NCBI RefSeq assembly: GCF_020740795.1
Contig: NC_067284.1
Location: 94,355,440-94,419,439 of the forward strand
Origin: Apus apus
Lineage: Eukaryota > Chordata > Aves > Apodiformes > Apodidae
DNA length: 64,000 nucleotides
Reading direction: 5' to 3'
The first letter of the stretch is position 1; each line of letters begins with the position of its first letter. Position numbers and translations under genes: made by a program. The notes below the pieces were generated by a model, which was not told the origin of the DNA, ran no database searches, and worked only from the letters and a program-made list of their open reading frames with translations. Shown piece by piece: positions 38,401-51,876 of the stretch.

Positions 38401-39502
38401 TTAACAACTGTAACCTATTCTATTTTCAGGTATTTCATTTTCTTACCAAATGAAATGTTTTTTGCAGCACCAATTAATGTTTTTGCCCCTTCTAGGTGCT
38501 TGGTTTTAAAACAAATGGAAATAGTAAAAAAAAAAAAAAAAAATCCAGTTAAAAAAATAAAAACATTTTCCAAACAAAAGTTCACCTATCTCAAATAGTT
38601 GGTCAATATGGAAGCTGGCAACATTGTCTCTTTATGAGTATGTTATACTAGCTCTTGCAATCTCTTTTTAACTTGAATGAAGAACTGGAAAACACAAATC
38701 TGCACTACACTTTAGTGCAGTGTTTTAAGATGTATAATGAGTAATCAATTTTTGATCTCTGATATCATTTAGGCTGCTTCTTACAAATGTCAATGGGCTT
38801 GATGCTATTACTTTTTCCTCAAAGATTCCAGCTAAACATTCCCATCCAAACACAGTCCATAACCAATGACAATAGTGACTCAGCAAAAAGGTTTTGTAAG
38901 AGCATTACAGCTATGTCAATAATGTACACTTCTTAAACTGAATCTGCAACTCCAATAAATTATTCTGCCCCACAGAACACTTGGAAAACTACATTTTCTA
39001 CCAGAAATGCTTCTAAATAGACAAATAAATACACAGTTTAAACTTCAACAAACAAACTAAACATCACCCACCTCAAGGCATCTATGTAATCAACTCTGAA
39101 CCAGGTATCACTACTCAACCATCAACCTGAACCACTATCTTTAGTTTGATATGAAAAACTGTAACTACACTGATTAGAATTTGACCTCACCATGCCTCTC
39201 ACTCTCATGCTTTGAGTTTAACCCTATCAGGTTTTCATCATGATTTCACATTAAGAGCTTAGATCAATGTTTGGCATTTGGTAAACAACAGCACATTCAA
39301 ATCAGTTAGAAGTTCTACACTGTAAGAGTTCGCAGGGTACTTTATATTCAAGTAGCATTAATTGATTACAATACAATTAAAACAAAACATCAAGTGTCAC
39401 CTGAAAAACTATTAAAAACAGCAGCTTGCAAAGTCAGTCAGGATCTAGAGCTCCCCTGTCGCTTTAACTCTCTGGCCAGTTTTAGACCAGTTTATATTAC
39501 AT

Positions 39503-39531
39503 TATATATATATATATTTTTTTTTTTTTTT
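39503..39531. repeat. (TA)7 plus T15 tract
   Basis: Seven TA dinucleotides run straight into fifteen T's. A simple low-complexity tract in FBXO30 intron 1, likely polymorphic in length. Confidence 0.85.
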
Positions 39532-41855
39532 GTCTTTTTCCTTCATTCAATACTGAGACTAGATAGTGCTCAGACATCTAGGACAGCTTATACAGGATTT
39601 CTCTGTAACACTCAACAATGTAATTACTTCATTATCTGTGCTCTGTTCAGGAATACTTACTCCTTATACAATCTAATCATCTCACCAACAAACACTGGTT
39701 ACCTTTATTCTTGTACAGATAAGGAAACTGAAATACAGTTGTCACTGGTACAATGATCACTAGATAAACTATTCCCTGCTCCCATTTCTGTACCACTGGA
39801 TATCACCACCAAAGGCAAACAGAATTTGCCTCACTTGAGACAGAGCTCACCAAAGAAAGATCTATCAATATGAAGGAAATTTTACTTATTATTTTTAGTT
39901 CTACAGGACTAAATACAAAGCATACATTTGCTATAAAGCTGAAATACACAGCAGCTACAGGATCTCACTTGAAGACTAATAGTCACGTGCATTCTTCTTC
40001 ACAAAGGTACTCTTTTAGGACCTAATTAAAAAACTTGGGTTGTCCAAAAATGTGCAGAAACCTTGCCCATAAAGTTTCCAACCAGATATTGTTAGTTAAA
40101 CTCATGGCTTATTTTGTCCATTCAACTTCTAACATCAAAGTAAGAAGCAAGGGAAATATAGTCCAAATTTAAGAAGTTAATTGAATAAAAGAATTTAGTG
40201 CAAAAGAAAGAACATTGAAGAAGCAAAGTAAAAAACCACCACTTTTGCACAGCCCATTCTGCTGGGATTCTCCTGTACTGTAACACCTTCTAACTTTGGA
40301 AAAGAATGAGACAGAGACCCCACAAAAAGTCTCAGCTTGCAGTGCAACCCCAGTTCACCATCTGAATCTATTTCTTCTCCAGATGAAACTTGACCACTAT
40401 GGAGAAATTATGCACGTGCATACAGAGTGGACAATGGATTAAAATTGCCAGTGTATTTTTCAGTCTTCCAGGTATTTAACTTGCTTACCAGCCATAGTTC
40501 TTTTACGAATGCTTCTGCAGCTTTGAGAGAGGGGTGGAAAGGGGAAGATCATAAATAAGCATAACTAACATCCTCATCAACAGGAATGCATGAACCTTAA
40601 CCCTCCAGATGACAGCACAAGTTAAGGTGTATGACATCAACACTCAGCAGAAGGCAGCAGCTGTCCAGGGAAAGGACTTAACCATCAAGTGCTTCACACT
40701 ATTTCTGAAGAGAGCAGAGGGAGATCTCTTGCCTAAACTGCTAGGACAAGCAAGGTGATGCTGTTGCCACAGCAGCACAGACCCGGTTTTGGATCAGTAT
40801 ACTAACACACACTTACTCTGGCATATTAACAACATAATCAGCAAAAGGGAAACAAGAATTATGAAAAGCTTCTCAGCCAAATCAGAAAAGAACTTTACAG
40901 AACAAAAGGAAGCCGTCTCTCCAGCCCACGGGTTTTTTCCCCGGAGAATTCAGAAGACCTGCTGCAAATAACAGCGGCGCTACAACTTTTGCAAGTGAGG
41001 CCACACGACTGTTTCAGTGTGTGTGCAGTTCAACAAGCTGCTGTCATCTCCCTATGCACTTCTGACTGCCAGCCTGTGGGGTTACAGGAGTACAGCTACA
41101 CAACCTTATTTACGTTCATAAAGAAGGAAAAAAAAGGTTCTAATGCACATCAGTAGTAGCCATCGAAAAAGGAACTGAGAGAAGAGACAAAACACAACCC
41201 CTAGCTCGATACGAGCAGAGCCACTCGAAACACACGAACACGGAGGATTAGGGAAGGATTTCAGCGATACCTCTGGATGATTTGCTCTTTTCCCCTCTCC
41301 TTCTATGCGTAAAGGAGACTCCCCGGCTGCAGTCTCGGCAGCTCCAGGCAGACCCCGGCCCCTACCCCTTCCCACGTGCTATCGCGACAGCCGCACAGGG
41401 CTGGCGGCACCGCGGGCAAGAGGAAGCGGCGGCAGCAGGGCTCGCTCCGCCGCCACCCGCTCCCGGCGGCCGCGGGCCCGCGGAGGGGCCAGGCGGCAGG
41501 GGTGGGCCCGCGGCCACCCTACATGGCACCTTCCCACCGACACACACGCAGCACTTCGGGCCCTGCGGGAGCAAGGGGGCGGGGAGGTCGGGACCCCGGC
41601 GAAGCACGCACACCAAAGCCCCGCGGCCTCCTCCGAGGGCAGCGCCGCGCCCGCCTCTCGGCCGGGACCTGTCAGGGTCCGCGGGGAGCTGCGGCCGAGC
41701 CGGCACTGGGCCCCGGCCGCCTCCGCCCCGCCGGGCGCTCGCCCCCGCCGGGCCGTTTGTTTACCAGCCGGCTGCCAGGCACCGCCGCCGGCCGGGAACC
41801 GGCCGCAGCCCAGCCGGGGGCGCAGGCCCCAGCTCGCTCCCCCGCTGCGACTCAC

Positions 41856-42200
41856 CCGTCCCCGTCGCTCGGCAGCCGCGGGAGACTGCGCCGCGCCCGC
41901 TGCCCGCCTCGCTCTCGCCGCCGCGGCGCCCGCCCGGCCTCGCCGCTCCCGGCCCGGCCTCGCCCCCGCGCCCGCCGGGCTCCCGCGCGGCCCCGCTCCG
42001 GCCGCGCCCCCCACGGCCGCGCGCACCAAGGCGGGCGAGCGAGCGCGCGGGGCGGGGCGAGCGCGCGGGCCGTGCCGGCGCCGCCGAGGGGCGGGGCGAC
42101 GGGCGGGGAGCGCGCGCGGCCCGGGCGCGGGCCTCTCTTCCCCCGGCGGGAGGGGCGGGGCCACGCGGCGGAATGCCCGGATGTCGCGGGCTTTTCTTCA
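41856..42200 (-). other. FBXO30: Probable FBXO30 non-coding exon 1 (5' end not determined)
   Basis: On the minus strand GGGGACGG is followed by GTGAGTCG, a near-consensus splice donor with its last exon base at 41856. It is the best donor I could find in the island on this strand. Exon 2 has only 16 nt of 5' UTR before the ATG, so at least one upstream exon is required. The 5' limit given is a placeholder between the donor and the GC-box/NRF1 cluster; the start site cannot be read from sequence. Confidence 0.5.
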
Positions 42201-42221
42201 GCCCCGCCCCTTGTCTCGGCT

Positions 42222-42235
42222 CCGCGCATGCGCGG
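42222..42235. promoter_or_regulatory. NRF1-type palindromic site
   Basis: CCGCGCATGCGCGG is a perfect 14-bp palindrome containing GCGCATGCGC, the full NRF1 consensus. It lies in the FBXO30 CpG island about 370 bp upstream of the proposed exon 1 donor. NRF1 sites are common at CpG-island and bidirectional promoters. Confidence 0.7.
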
Positions 42236-42300
42236 TGCGGCAGCGGCGGGGCCGGGGGCCGGGCCGTTGCTGCGGGGGCTGCAGGGTGCCCCGCGTCCTG

Positions 42301-42325
42301 CCCGGCCCGGCCCGGCCCGGCCCGG
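42301..42325. repeat. (CCCGG)5 pentanucleotide repeat
   Basis: Five perfect CCCGG units followed by CC and a CCTTCCCTTCCCTCCCC pyrimidine run. It lies at the upstream edge of the FBXO30 CpG island. Confidence 0.9.
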
Positions 42326-45300
42326 CCTTCCCTTCCCTCCCCTCCCCTCGTAGCGGCGTTCCCGTTCGTGAAGCTCTCCCGAGCCCGGACGGGCCGCCGC
42401 TGCAGGCGGCAGGTGTGCAGGGCAGGGCCTGGGCGCAGCGAGGCTGGCGGGTGCTGCGTGTGCCGACAGCCCCTCGGCACCGGCCTCGCTCAAGCCTTGA
42501 AATACGCTTTCTGCTGAGATGGGCAATACCTGTCTGACACCTTTCTTGGTGCACGCTTGGCTCGTGGTTACCCTGCGGGTGTCTAGACTCCTGAGCAAAG
42601 TGTCTTTTTTTCCCCAGGAACTTTCAGCCTCGTCCCAGAGGTGCTGAGCGTCGGGCCTGCCTTTGCAGGTTCTGCTCTTCAGAAGGCAGCTGCTGGGCTG
42701 TAGCATGCAGGAATCGCTCAGCATATTATGCTGAAAGGGCCTTTATTCCTGACACCCTTCATGTTTTGAGCGAATAGTGTGTCTTGTGGTCCTGAAAGAA
42801 AAGTAATTTTGCTTAGGCTATACCCTCTTTTTTTTTTTTATTTCATAAGGAGCTTATTAATGTAAACATATTTTGTGGGTGTAGAAGATACACACTGGGA
42901 AGATTAGTTTGTTAATTCACGAGGAGCAATATTCTGTCTTCAAGCGTCCACTTGAAAACATTTACCTGCACCCAGTTTCCAAAGGCCTTACACTCCTGCC
43001 CTTTGTGTAGCCCATCTGCTTGAGAGAGGTTGCAGATGTTTAGGAGGAAGTAAAACAGATTATCTACATCTCCTAGCACTTAACCCAAGTTCAGTGGGGA
43101 GTAAGTAGAAAATGGGACTGTTGGAAGTTTGGACATTTTGCATCTTGGAATATTCTTAACTCCTGCAAGAGAACATGGAAGAAATACGTAAGCCATCATT
43201 TTCCTATTAGGTTTGTAAGACAAAGCATAAGATGACCTTAATACAAGGCATCATTGCCAGCTCTTCCTATAATAAGTAGTCTCGGGTTTGCCCCACCCTT
43301 ATACTGCAGCCTTGATCCTGAGGACAGGCCCTATTTTACTTCCATAGGTTTGATTATAGGATCAGGACATAATGATCTAGCCAAGTGAGCCCTAGAAGAT
43401 GGTAGGGATTGGCTCCATGACTCACAGAAAGCAAGCAAAATAATTTAATCTGCTTGGCAGGCAATTAGACAAATTGCTGCCACTTACTGGAAACATCTCT
43501 GTGGAACAGGTGAAGTTTGCTGTGCTGCTTATTCACCACAGGGAAGTATACCCTGTGACTGAGATCAAACTTCTACAAAGGTATTCATTACATAGGGTGT
43601 TGCAGTGCTTTTGTCCCTGATTGACTGTGTGTTGGGATTTGGCTTCTATGATGGACGTGGGGCTTTTTATTTTAATTGCTTCTTTTGAGTAAGGAGAATG
43701 AATTTCTGTGGCTTGAACTTCACCTGAGAATCTTCTAGTAATTTCGTCATTCAGGGAAGAATCTGCTGTTTCTCTAATGCTTCAGTGCATGTACTTGCTC
43801 ACAAACCCAGAGCTATCCCTTTCTAGCCCACCTGACAACCGTCATCATTCTCATGAACTGCTATTTAAGGTAATCAGGCAAGTTTTAATCATACAGTTTG
43901 GCTTGATACCATTGACCTATAAGCCAGAAGGTCTTTAAAGGATTCAGTGGGTGAACAACTGGAGAGGCTATTTGCTACTGGCTTAAATCCATAATGAATG
44001 AAACTTCATTCTGCTTACTCATAAATGGAAAATGAGAATCCGTTTCTGGTCCAGTATTGTTCTATGCATGACACTGTCGCTGAAGTCAAATAGAAGAGTG
44101 AAGTGTAAATTGATTCTTCATGCAGAAGTGTAATTTGGGTCTTTCCCTTCATCTGAAGCAAAGCCTGTATCAAATGCCAAGGCAGCTGCTGAGGTGTGTG
44201 AACAGTCTCCTGCAAGCTGGTAACTGTGAAATAAAACAACGTACCTAAGGTTGTAGAAGGTGCAATTTGTTTGCTGTCACTTTCTAATAAATGTTAATTA
44301 TTAAAGCACTTCTTAGTTTCAAATTCTAAGAGTCACAGTTGTTTTTCACTGACAGTTATTTGTGTCCAGAAGTTATTTCAACATGGAGATACAGACGGAA
44401 AAAAATCACAAATGTTTACAAAATGCATTTTCAAGTAGATTTGCTAATGCATGAGTGTTCATATTCAGCAGTGTGTAAAAATAAACAGCTGAGATCGGCC
44501 CACAAAGCCACATACATAATTTGCACTGTAAAGCTTTGTAAGCAGGATGTTTCCAAACAACAGAGACCCCAAAAGAAGGTTTTTGCACCTCTTTATCAAA
44601 GAATTGGATACTTACTTATGTCTATACCTTTCCAAGCAAAGCCTCTCTGCTCTAACAAGGTACCTCTTCTGTCTTTAAAAAAAGCCTTTAAAGTACTATA
44701 GTAAATCAGTTTTTCTTCTGTAAAGCTTTCTGATAGTAGTAATGTGTGATCTTTTAGAACATCTGGAACATGGATTATAAAAGAAGATACTAGAGAAGCT
44801 CGTGTGAATTATCTGTTTTGGTGTTGTTTAGTCATATTCCATCTTTTAACATGAGAAGTTTTTTTTTTATATGAACATCTACCCTAACATCAGGTCAGAT
44901 ATCTCAATGTCAGCATAACTGCCCACCCACTTACCATGAAAGCTGTGGTGGGTGTGTGCCACATATTTTTTGTTTTGTGGGATTTCTTGGTGGTCTGGCC
45001 TAGGTACTGGGATGGAAATACCTTTGAGTCAATACAGTTCTAATCCTGCCAAATTGGACTCCCTCAGTTGGTTATAGACCCATGAAGTAGCCATATAGAA
45101 AGGATCAATGCTCTCTGTCTCAGAGTGGAAAAAAATGTGCTATTGCATAAAAACTTGTCTGTAAGCCCCATGAGTGGATATATTCACAAATATTTCAGTG
45201 TCATTATGATATTTGAAATGTAATCCCGTTAGTGATTTGAACCACTGTCCCAGGACTTGAGCAGTCATTTGGCATTTAGCTCACACAAAACCACCCATTT

Positions 45301-45432
45301 TTTAAGACAAAAGTGAAAACTCAGATGATGGCCATGTTTGGAGTACTTTTCCATGGGTAAAAAACCCACACCTGTAATAAATGATAGTGTTTATATATCA
45401 GCTATTATTAGTAAACTACACTGATCTGAAAG

Positions 45433-45470
45433 TAAAAAAAAAAACACAAAACAAACAAACAAACAAAAAA
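45433..45470. repeat. A-rich (CAAA)n tract
   Basis: Eleven A's, CAC, then CAAA units (four perfect at 45452-45467) and a final A run. Simple low-complexity sequence. Confidence 0.8.
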
Positions 45471-48400
45471 CATTAGATCAATGACATCTTCAACTCCCTC
45501 AAAACGAAAACCATAAATTTAATAGTTAATTAGTGAGAATTTAGACCAAAACCTGTAAGAAACTACAGGGAAATCCACAGACCACTAGGCTATTTCCGAG
45601 TTGTGAAAATTCATGATAGCCATCTCTGCTGGTGTAGAAGAGTTTGTGCTTCTCAGCTGAAAAGTTCTCCAGACATTCCAGTTATGATTAAAACTACCAT
45701 CAGTGCTTCCCTTAGGCAGGAGCTTTCAACTGGCCAGTTTCGTTTTATCTGGAGAGGAAACAATAGGCAGTGTTTGTTTACAGAGGAGCCTCTTCCAATG
45801 AGATGTAGCTGATAGTAAATTATATTAACATAGATCACGTTTTCCCAATTCAAAAACATTTATAAAATAACACTTTTGAAGCAAAGTGGCAGTACAGAAA
45901 CAATGTGCACCAGTTGTTTAATCTGGAGAAGGGGTACTGCACCTGAAACTCTGAGGAAGTGGGTAATAATCTAGGACAGAGTGTAAATTGGTGCAAAAAG
46001 GATTTTTTGTGATTTACTGTATTCTCTTTGCTTTTTGCTTTTACTTCCACTTGACATTGAGGTGGGAGGAATAAGGTGGGATTGCTAAAGAAGCAAAAAA
46101 AAAGATACCCAGAACACTGTTGTGCCACACACATGCACAGGATATGATTGTCTGGGTTATGATACTGCCTCCTCTTTGGGGGTTGCCTTTGTGAGGAGGA
46201 GACTGTTCTCTGCCTTGTGGGTCTCTGCTGTTGTTTCATGGGGGCTTCATCTTCTGTGATCCAGCTGAGAGGATGAATCAGTCTCCAGTCTGAAGGGCAG
46301 ACCCTCTACCGTCTGGTGTTGCATCTTCCATTATGGGTGGCAGCTAGGCTAGAGAGCACGTTAGGACTGAATTCTTCCTTAAGTTGCCTAAGTTTTATAG
46401 CAGCTTAATCACAGGGTACCTGATGGAGCTGTGTATGATTTGGAACAGTGGCAAGTGGGAAGAACTGGGCCCTCTGACTCCACATTAGAGAAGAGCTGTG
46501 TCAATCACCGAGTTTTACACAACAGTGTCAAGGGGACCTCTCTGAACTCAAGGCAAATTTGGATCAGCAGCTGCAGCTCTGAGGAGGATCATTGTACTTC
46601 CCGGGTCAAATAGCACAAATTGTTTTTTAGTGGAGATGGAGTTCCCCATTAAACAAAAATAACAACGATATAACACATGTATTAGTCTTCATTCTTTTTG
46701 GCACTAGTAATTTCTTTGTATAGCTACACTTCAGTAAATTTATCTGTCCGTATTTTTATTCCATATGTTTTGGGGTGTTCTTACTAGGCACTCTTGAATG
46801 TGACACCCTTACTATACACTCTTACTAGACACCCTGTGTGGCCTTCCTGTTTTCAGTGATTCCAAGCTACATAATAAGAATCTATTTCAGAGCTCTTTTA
46901 TTTTAAAAGTAAAATGTTAGCCAGCATTGACTGAGGTGATTGATTCAGAAGACTCAGCAAGATTCAGTCAGCCTCTAGTGCTTTCCATTTCTTTTCATTT
47001 TTCCCTTGCAAAACCAGATAGGTGTTGTAATAAATGTCACTTCAGTCTTTTATCTGAAGGGTGAAGGAGCTGAAGGTCAAATGTTAGAACTACATGAAGT
47101 AACTGAACTTGGGAGTGCCATGGAGGGCTGCAAGGGGAAGCAGGGGTCAAAATACCATATACACACTACTGCCTGCTGGGCAGCCCCTTAGCTTATTTCT
47201 GGCTTTTGGCAGGATCGTGACAGGGTAAAAGGAGCAGTCAGGACTAACTGGAATGCAATTAGAGCTGGTTGGTCCCCCAATAAGCTATGAACCATATGTG
47301 CCTCAAAACTTTTAGCTTTAGTTTTTGTCAGAGATTATTGACAGGAAGGCCTGACAGCTCCCACTCATTGGGACTGATCAGGAAGCAGTGGGGTTGTGTG
47401 CTTCTGTGCTAATCCAAAGAGTACACTGGCGAGGAAATCAAAGCCCTTCATGACAGGCATGCATAAGTAATTTAAGTTGTTTGGAGTACTGTAGATTTCA
47501 GTTTTAATCTCCTCAACCAGTTTTAAGAATACAACTTCAAAGTAGTGTCACAGTTTTTACTTTAAAAACATACTGGTGGTTTGCACCAGGCTGTCTTTCA
47601 AATGAACCACTTAATAAATCACTTACTTGGAGTTGCTTTCCTGTTGTCTGTTAGCTTTCACTTAATGGGACCATAAGAGACCATGTGAGCAAGGAGTGGA
47701 GTATCTTTTATTTCTGGTCATTCTACCATAGTTAGTACAATTCTAAGAAAAGAAACTGCAAATTGTCAGGCCTGTGTATGCTTCTCTAAAAAAAAAAAGT
47801 CAATTAATTAATGCACAAAACTGCTAGTTGAGCAACAAAAGCTCACCAGGGAGGGGGAGGAACAGCTCTTCCAGCTCTCTGAGCCCCTGCATAGAAGCTA
47901 TCTTCTTTCAAGAGAGAGCCTATATATACAAAGCACTCCATCATGTAATGCAAGGACAGAAGACACAGCTTGTCCTGAGGCCAGTGCAGAAGTATCTCCT
48001 ACTCAGAGGACTTGTAGTGGAACACTAACTCTTTTTTTTTTTTTTTGTAGAGAGACTCGTTGAAAGTCATTTGAAAGTGGCCTGAACCTGCAAAGACCTG
48101 GAGCTATCAACAGAGCTCATTGTCTGCCACTGCACATCAATGTAGTTCATGCAAAAAGTTGGAGATTTTTGGCAACAGTATCATTCACGAAGACCTACTA
48201 GCAGTCTGTCTAAGAATTAATTCATCACACATGGTTTTAGTTCTAGGGATACACTCAGCAATAGGAACAATTAAAGTAAGTTAATGGGGCTGCAACTTGG
48301 CTGTTTCACTTTATATGCCATGGGGTTTTTATTGACTTCCCCAACTGTACATATGTTAGAGAGCTATTACCAGAAATACTGGTTACATCCAAAATTGGAA

Positions 48401-51400
48401 TGGTTACTTGTACATATCAGAATATAAAACACTAGGATGATAAAAGATATACTAGAAGATACTTTAGGAACTGAGCTCAGGTTTGAAACATACTTTTACT
48501 GTTTGAGCTTGGAAGATTTATTTTTCTTGGTCTGTAGTCTTTGCAGATATGACAAGTTGAAATGTCCATATTTGCTTATTTTGGCTTATATTTCTGTCTA
48601 TATTATATAGAATATTATATAATTATAGGCAATATTTTTATTTACATATTGTATTTTTATATTACATAAAATTCTATAGCATTTCTATATATGGTATAGA
48701 AATAGAATTATTTTCTTGTCGGTGCTTATTCTCTGATATGGAGCTACTTTCCACATACATAAAAATTCTCAGTTATGGATTAAGTTTTGGTGACTGGCAG
48801 ATGCAAGGACAGCTACTGTGGTTATTTCAAAGAATGTTTAATACACTGATGGGTCTTCATCAAAACTGACAGATGTATCATAAGCAGATAAACCAGAGAC
48901 AGTTTTGTCATGGCAATGAAAGAGAAAGGGCTGTCAATGTGATCCTGAAGAGAGCAATTCCAGTATGCACAGGGTGTAACCAGGACAGAAGTATTACAAT
49001 CAATGCTCAAATTTAGAGGTACATGGGCAAAATGATCTACAGTAACCGTGTATTTTTAACCTATTTATAAAATTTGCCTTCAACCAAGACTTTGCAAAGG
49101 GAAGGTAGGCCACTCCTTTATATGAAGTGCTTCTGCCTACAATTACAGGTCAAATCTGGCATCCTGCACACTCCCTTTTTCCAATGACAAAGCTTTCCCT
49201 CTCTCCAGGCTCTATATATAGTGATTGAATTCTTGCAAATGATGCTGGGGAACTCCACTGGGCAATGCTAGTGAATCTCTCAGCATCTTGGTTGGAAAGG
49301 TGAAGGGAGTTCCCAAAGTGCTCAGTCATCTGGGGAAGGATCTTGATACACATGGCATCATCTTGGTCCAGTTCTCCTAAAAAATTGACTTTCAAAAACT
49401 AGATTGAGGATTAAGGAAGAACTTTCACCATCCATAATAAAACAGATCAGGATTCAGAAATTCTACCCCTTTCACACCCTTGCAATATACCCAGAACTGA
49501 ACATCCAGGTCAGCTGCAGAGACGAAAATAAAACCTTGCTTCACTGATTGGGCTCTCAGCCCATAACTCCAGTCACAGCTGTGCAGGGAAGTTACTAAGG
49601 CTGTAGCTATCCCTTCTTCATAACACAGGTGCTGGAGATTTGGGAATGTCCCAGTTAAAGATATTGTCCAATAGCAAAAAAGGAGTTAATAGGCAGGACT
49701 TCATTTGTAGCCATAAGATTTTCTCATGGCATGACAATTTCTTGTCTGGAGGCAGAGGACTGACTGAATCCTCTCAAGATTAGGGACCTTAGACATGGTA
49801 AGCACCAAACAACTGTGTAAGATCCAGGAAGCCGTCTGCCCATATGTTAGGCTAAGAACTCAGTATCACTTTGTTCCAAAACCTAAAAAATCTGCATGGC
49901 AAAACTCTACCTTACTCCACAAAGAGAAAACTGAGTCAACTAGAGTGATCATGTACTGACGTGATTAAGCTGCACATTTGGAAGAAGATCTAAGGTCAGC
50001 TGTGCATTTTTAAGGCTTTCTTATCCTCCCTCATCAGTTTCATTCATGCAGAAGAGTAAATACAATACAGCTATATTTTATACTCATGTACAGAGGGAGA
50101 TTCAAGTCCCATTAAGACAACCACTGCTGGAAAACCTCCTATGTAACTCTGCAGTTATATCCTGAGCTGTCTTTTTTTCTCACATTAGTAGTGGTCAGTG
50201 TGGAATATGCCCTGCTACTTATGGTGCCTCATTCTTTTCCCCAGCACCGCATGAGACTAGGGTATGTCCTTTTAGGAAAATAAAATAAATTGGGTGCAAT
50301 GAGAAGTGACTTATTTATGCCCTTCAAAAGTATTTTATTAATCTGATGGCATTGTATTGCTGAGGTTTTAAATCATGAGATAAACTAAGCAATGATTTAA
50401 TAGGATCATATGTTGCTAAAGGTTTTGGGCTTTGTGTTTTTAAAGGAAATCCATGCTGTTTTGTGGGCAACTTGTAAAACAAGGTCTGAAGCAATAAATT
50501 ACCTTTCTATCCAGAACCAGATGGAAATGCTGGAATTGTTTTTGTCAGATTTTGGTTTTTAGGTGCATTTGCAGTCTTATGACTTTCAGACCTAGCGTCT
50601 ATTTTTGAGACAATTTCCAAAATGTTCTACTGCTTTCTGCTTTGTTTTATTCCATTGTTTAATGTCAGCATGATGGTATTTTTGATACATCTTTAAAGAA
50701 ACAAGCTGGTTCATAAAACTTTGTTGTCATGAGGTAGCTGCCATTAATGTCTAAACCTCTACCACCTGAAACCTGTCAAATAGATACTGTATATGTGTCA
50801 TAGTATCTCATGAGAATATAATATTTTCTCTTCTTATCTAGAAAATATTTTCCCACTGGACTTTGAATAATAAATCTTCTTGCTATTATTGTAATGCTAT
50901 AGGATGCCACAGCATAAAAGAATCTTCTGGATGGAATATTATAGTGCTCCCATTAGAAAACTCCTCTTCTATTTCAAGAGCCCATAATTCATTAGCTGAA
51001 TGCTTGTAAATGTCACCTAGTTATTACTCTTCTAGGAACAAGTAGTATCACATGCTTTCTGGTACCACATTACATTGTCTGATCAGAGACAGACAAATTC
51101 CTTGTTGTTTGTTTTCCTTCGGGACTACAAGTGTGTAATTTGAGCTGTAAACTACCATTAGTACAGATATTCTTTTCTTTGCACAACACTGGACAGGCTG
51201 CTCTAGAAATAATACAAAGTATCAGTCCAAATAAGGTAGGCACAGCACAAACTCATTTTGGTGGGACTTTTTCACCTCTTTAGTTATGGTTAGTCTGCTA
51301 TCTGGCTGTCAATGCAAGGCTAATATAAAAACCATTGCTGATTGCTCCTTAGTTTCATTTCTGCTGAGTCACTGCCTGGGCTCACAGTAAGAATTATTCT

Positions 51401-51561
51401 TCCTGTACATGGGGATGCTAAAGCTCTGTGGATGAACACTTTGCTCAGGGCTGTGCACCAGCCAAACGACAGCAGTTGGGATTCAGAAACTGCAGTAAGG
51501 AACCTGCTCTCTACTTTTAGGTTGGCTCAGAAGTAACATAACTTCATCTTTATCCTCACAT

Positions 51562-51583
51562 CACACACACACACACACACACA
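51562..51583. repeat. (CA)11 microsatellite
   Basis: Eleven uninterrupted CA dinucleotides; a likely length-polymorphic marker. Confidence 0.95.
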
Positions 51584-51876
51584 AATTCCATGCTTGCAAA
51601 CAGCTGCAGTATCATGACAAATCTGAACTTGGCAGTGCAGAAAAATGCAATTGCAATTACAAGCAAATCTGAATATCCGGATCCTAAATGTTACTTCTGC
51701 TCTTTCTCCCTTCATCAGTATAGACAGGATTTAATCCTTGGCAGCTTGGGGTCAACTATATAAAATAAAAGGTTTGATGTAGTTAGATCCAAAGGTCATA
51801 AATCTTGTACTCTCTGGAACTCATTATGTCAGACATTGAAGAGATTTAACTAAACAGAATGATCCAGTGACTAGAC

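Larger units (their letters stand above)
30390..41855 (-). other. FBXO30: FBXO30 intron 1
   Basis: About 11.5 kb between the proposed exon 1 donor (GTGAGT from 41855) and the exon 2 acceptor (30390). It is AT-rich, with small tandem repeats listed separately and an A17-18 run near 38528-38545. Short open frames (for example 31195-31536 and 37102-37413 on -) show no family signature. Alternative non-coding first exons could hide here; the GC-richer patch at 32710-32870 is one place to look. Length depends on the exon 1 call. Confidence 0.7.
41330..42480 (-). promoter_or_regulatory. FBXO30: CpG-island promoter of FBXO30
   Basis: Very CpG-dense DNA bounded by AT-rich sequence on both sides. It carries GC boxes around 42049-42058, 42090-42098, 42101-42108, 42152-42160 and 42202-42210, an E-box CACGTG at 41373-41378, an NRF1-type palindrome at 42222-42235 and a CCCGG repeat at 42301-42325. 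No TATA box is evident. Position and strand fit the promoter and non-coding first exon of FBXO30, and the left edge overlaps intron 1. CpG islands of this sort often fire in both directions. Open frames of about 400 codons on + and 290 on - across it are composition artefacts. Confidence 0.85.
42481..51876. other. Region upstream of FBXO30, no gene recognised
   Basis: Mostly AT-rich, non-repetitive-looking DNA. In the human order SHPRH is next, but I found none of its helicase or RING sequence here. The longest open frames (120 codons at 44339-44701 on +; 129 at 45850-46239 on -) have no recognisable domain. A divergent non-coding RNA from the CpG island is possible but not demonstrable. An AT-rich stretch with short inverted repeats lies at about 48590-48720. 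Confidence 0.55.

Noticed and set aside
41282-42724. Overlapping open frames of 411, 410, 325, 290 and 261 codons in the second CpG island
   Set aside because: Five frames open at once is a base-composition effect. The translations are Arg/Pro/Gly/Ala-rich and no start, splice or domain evidence favours any of them.
45850-46239. 129-codon minus frame starting with a Gln/Arg-rich segment
   Set aside because: No recognisable family, low-complexity start and no flanking gene structure; probably chance.
48590-48720. Very AT-rich stretch with short inverted repeats, considered as an origin or MITE
   Set aside because: No terminal inverted repeats with a target duplication could be delimited; simple AT richness explains the short dyads.
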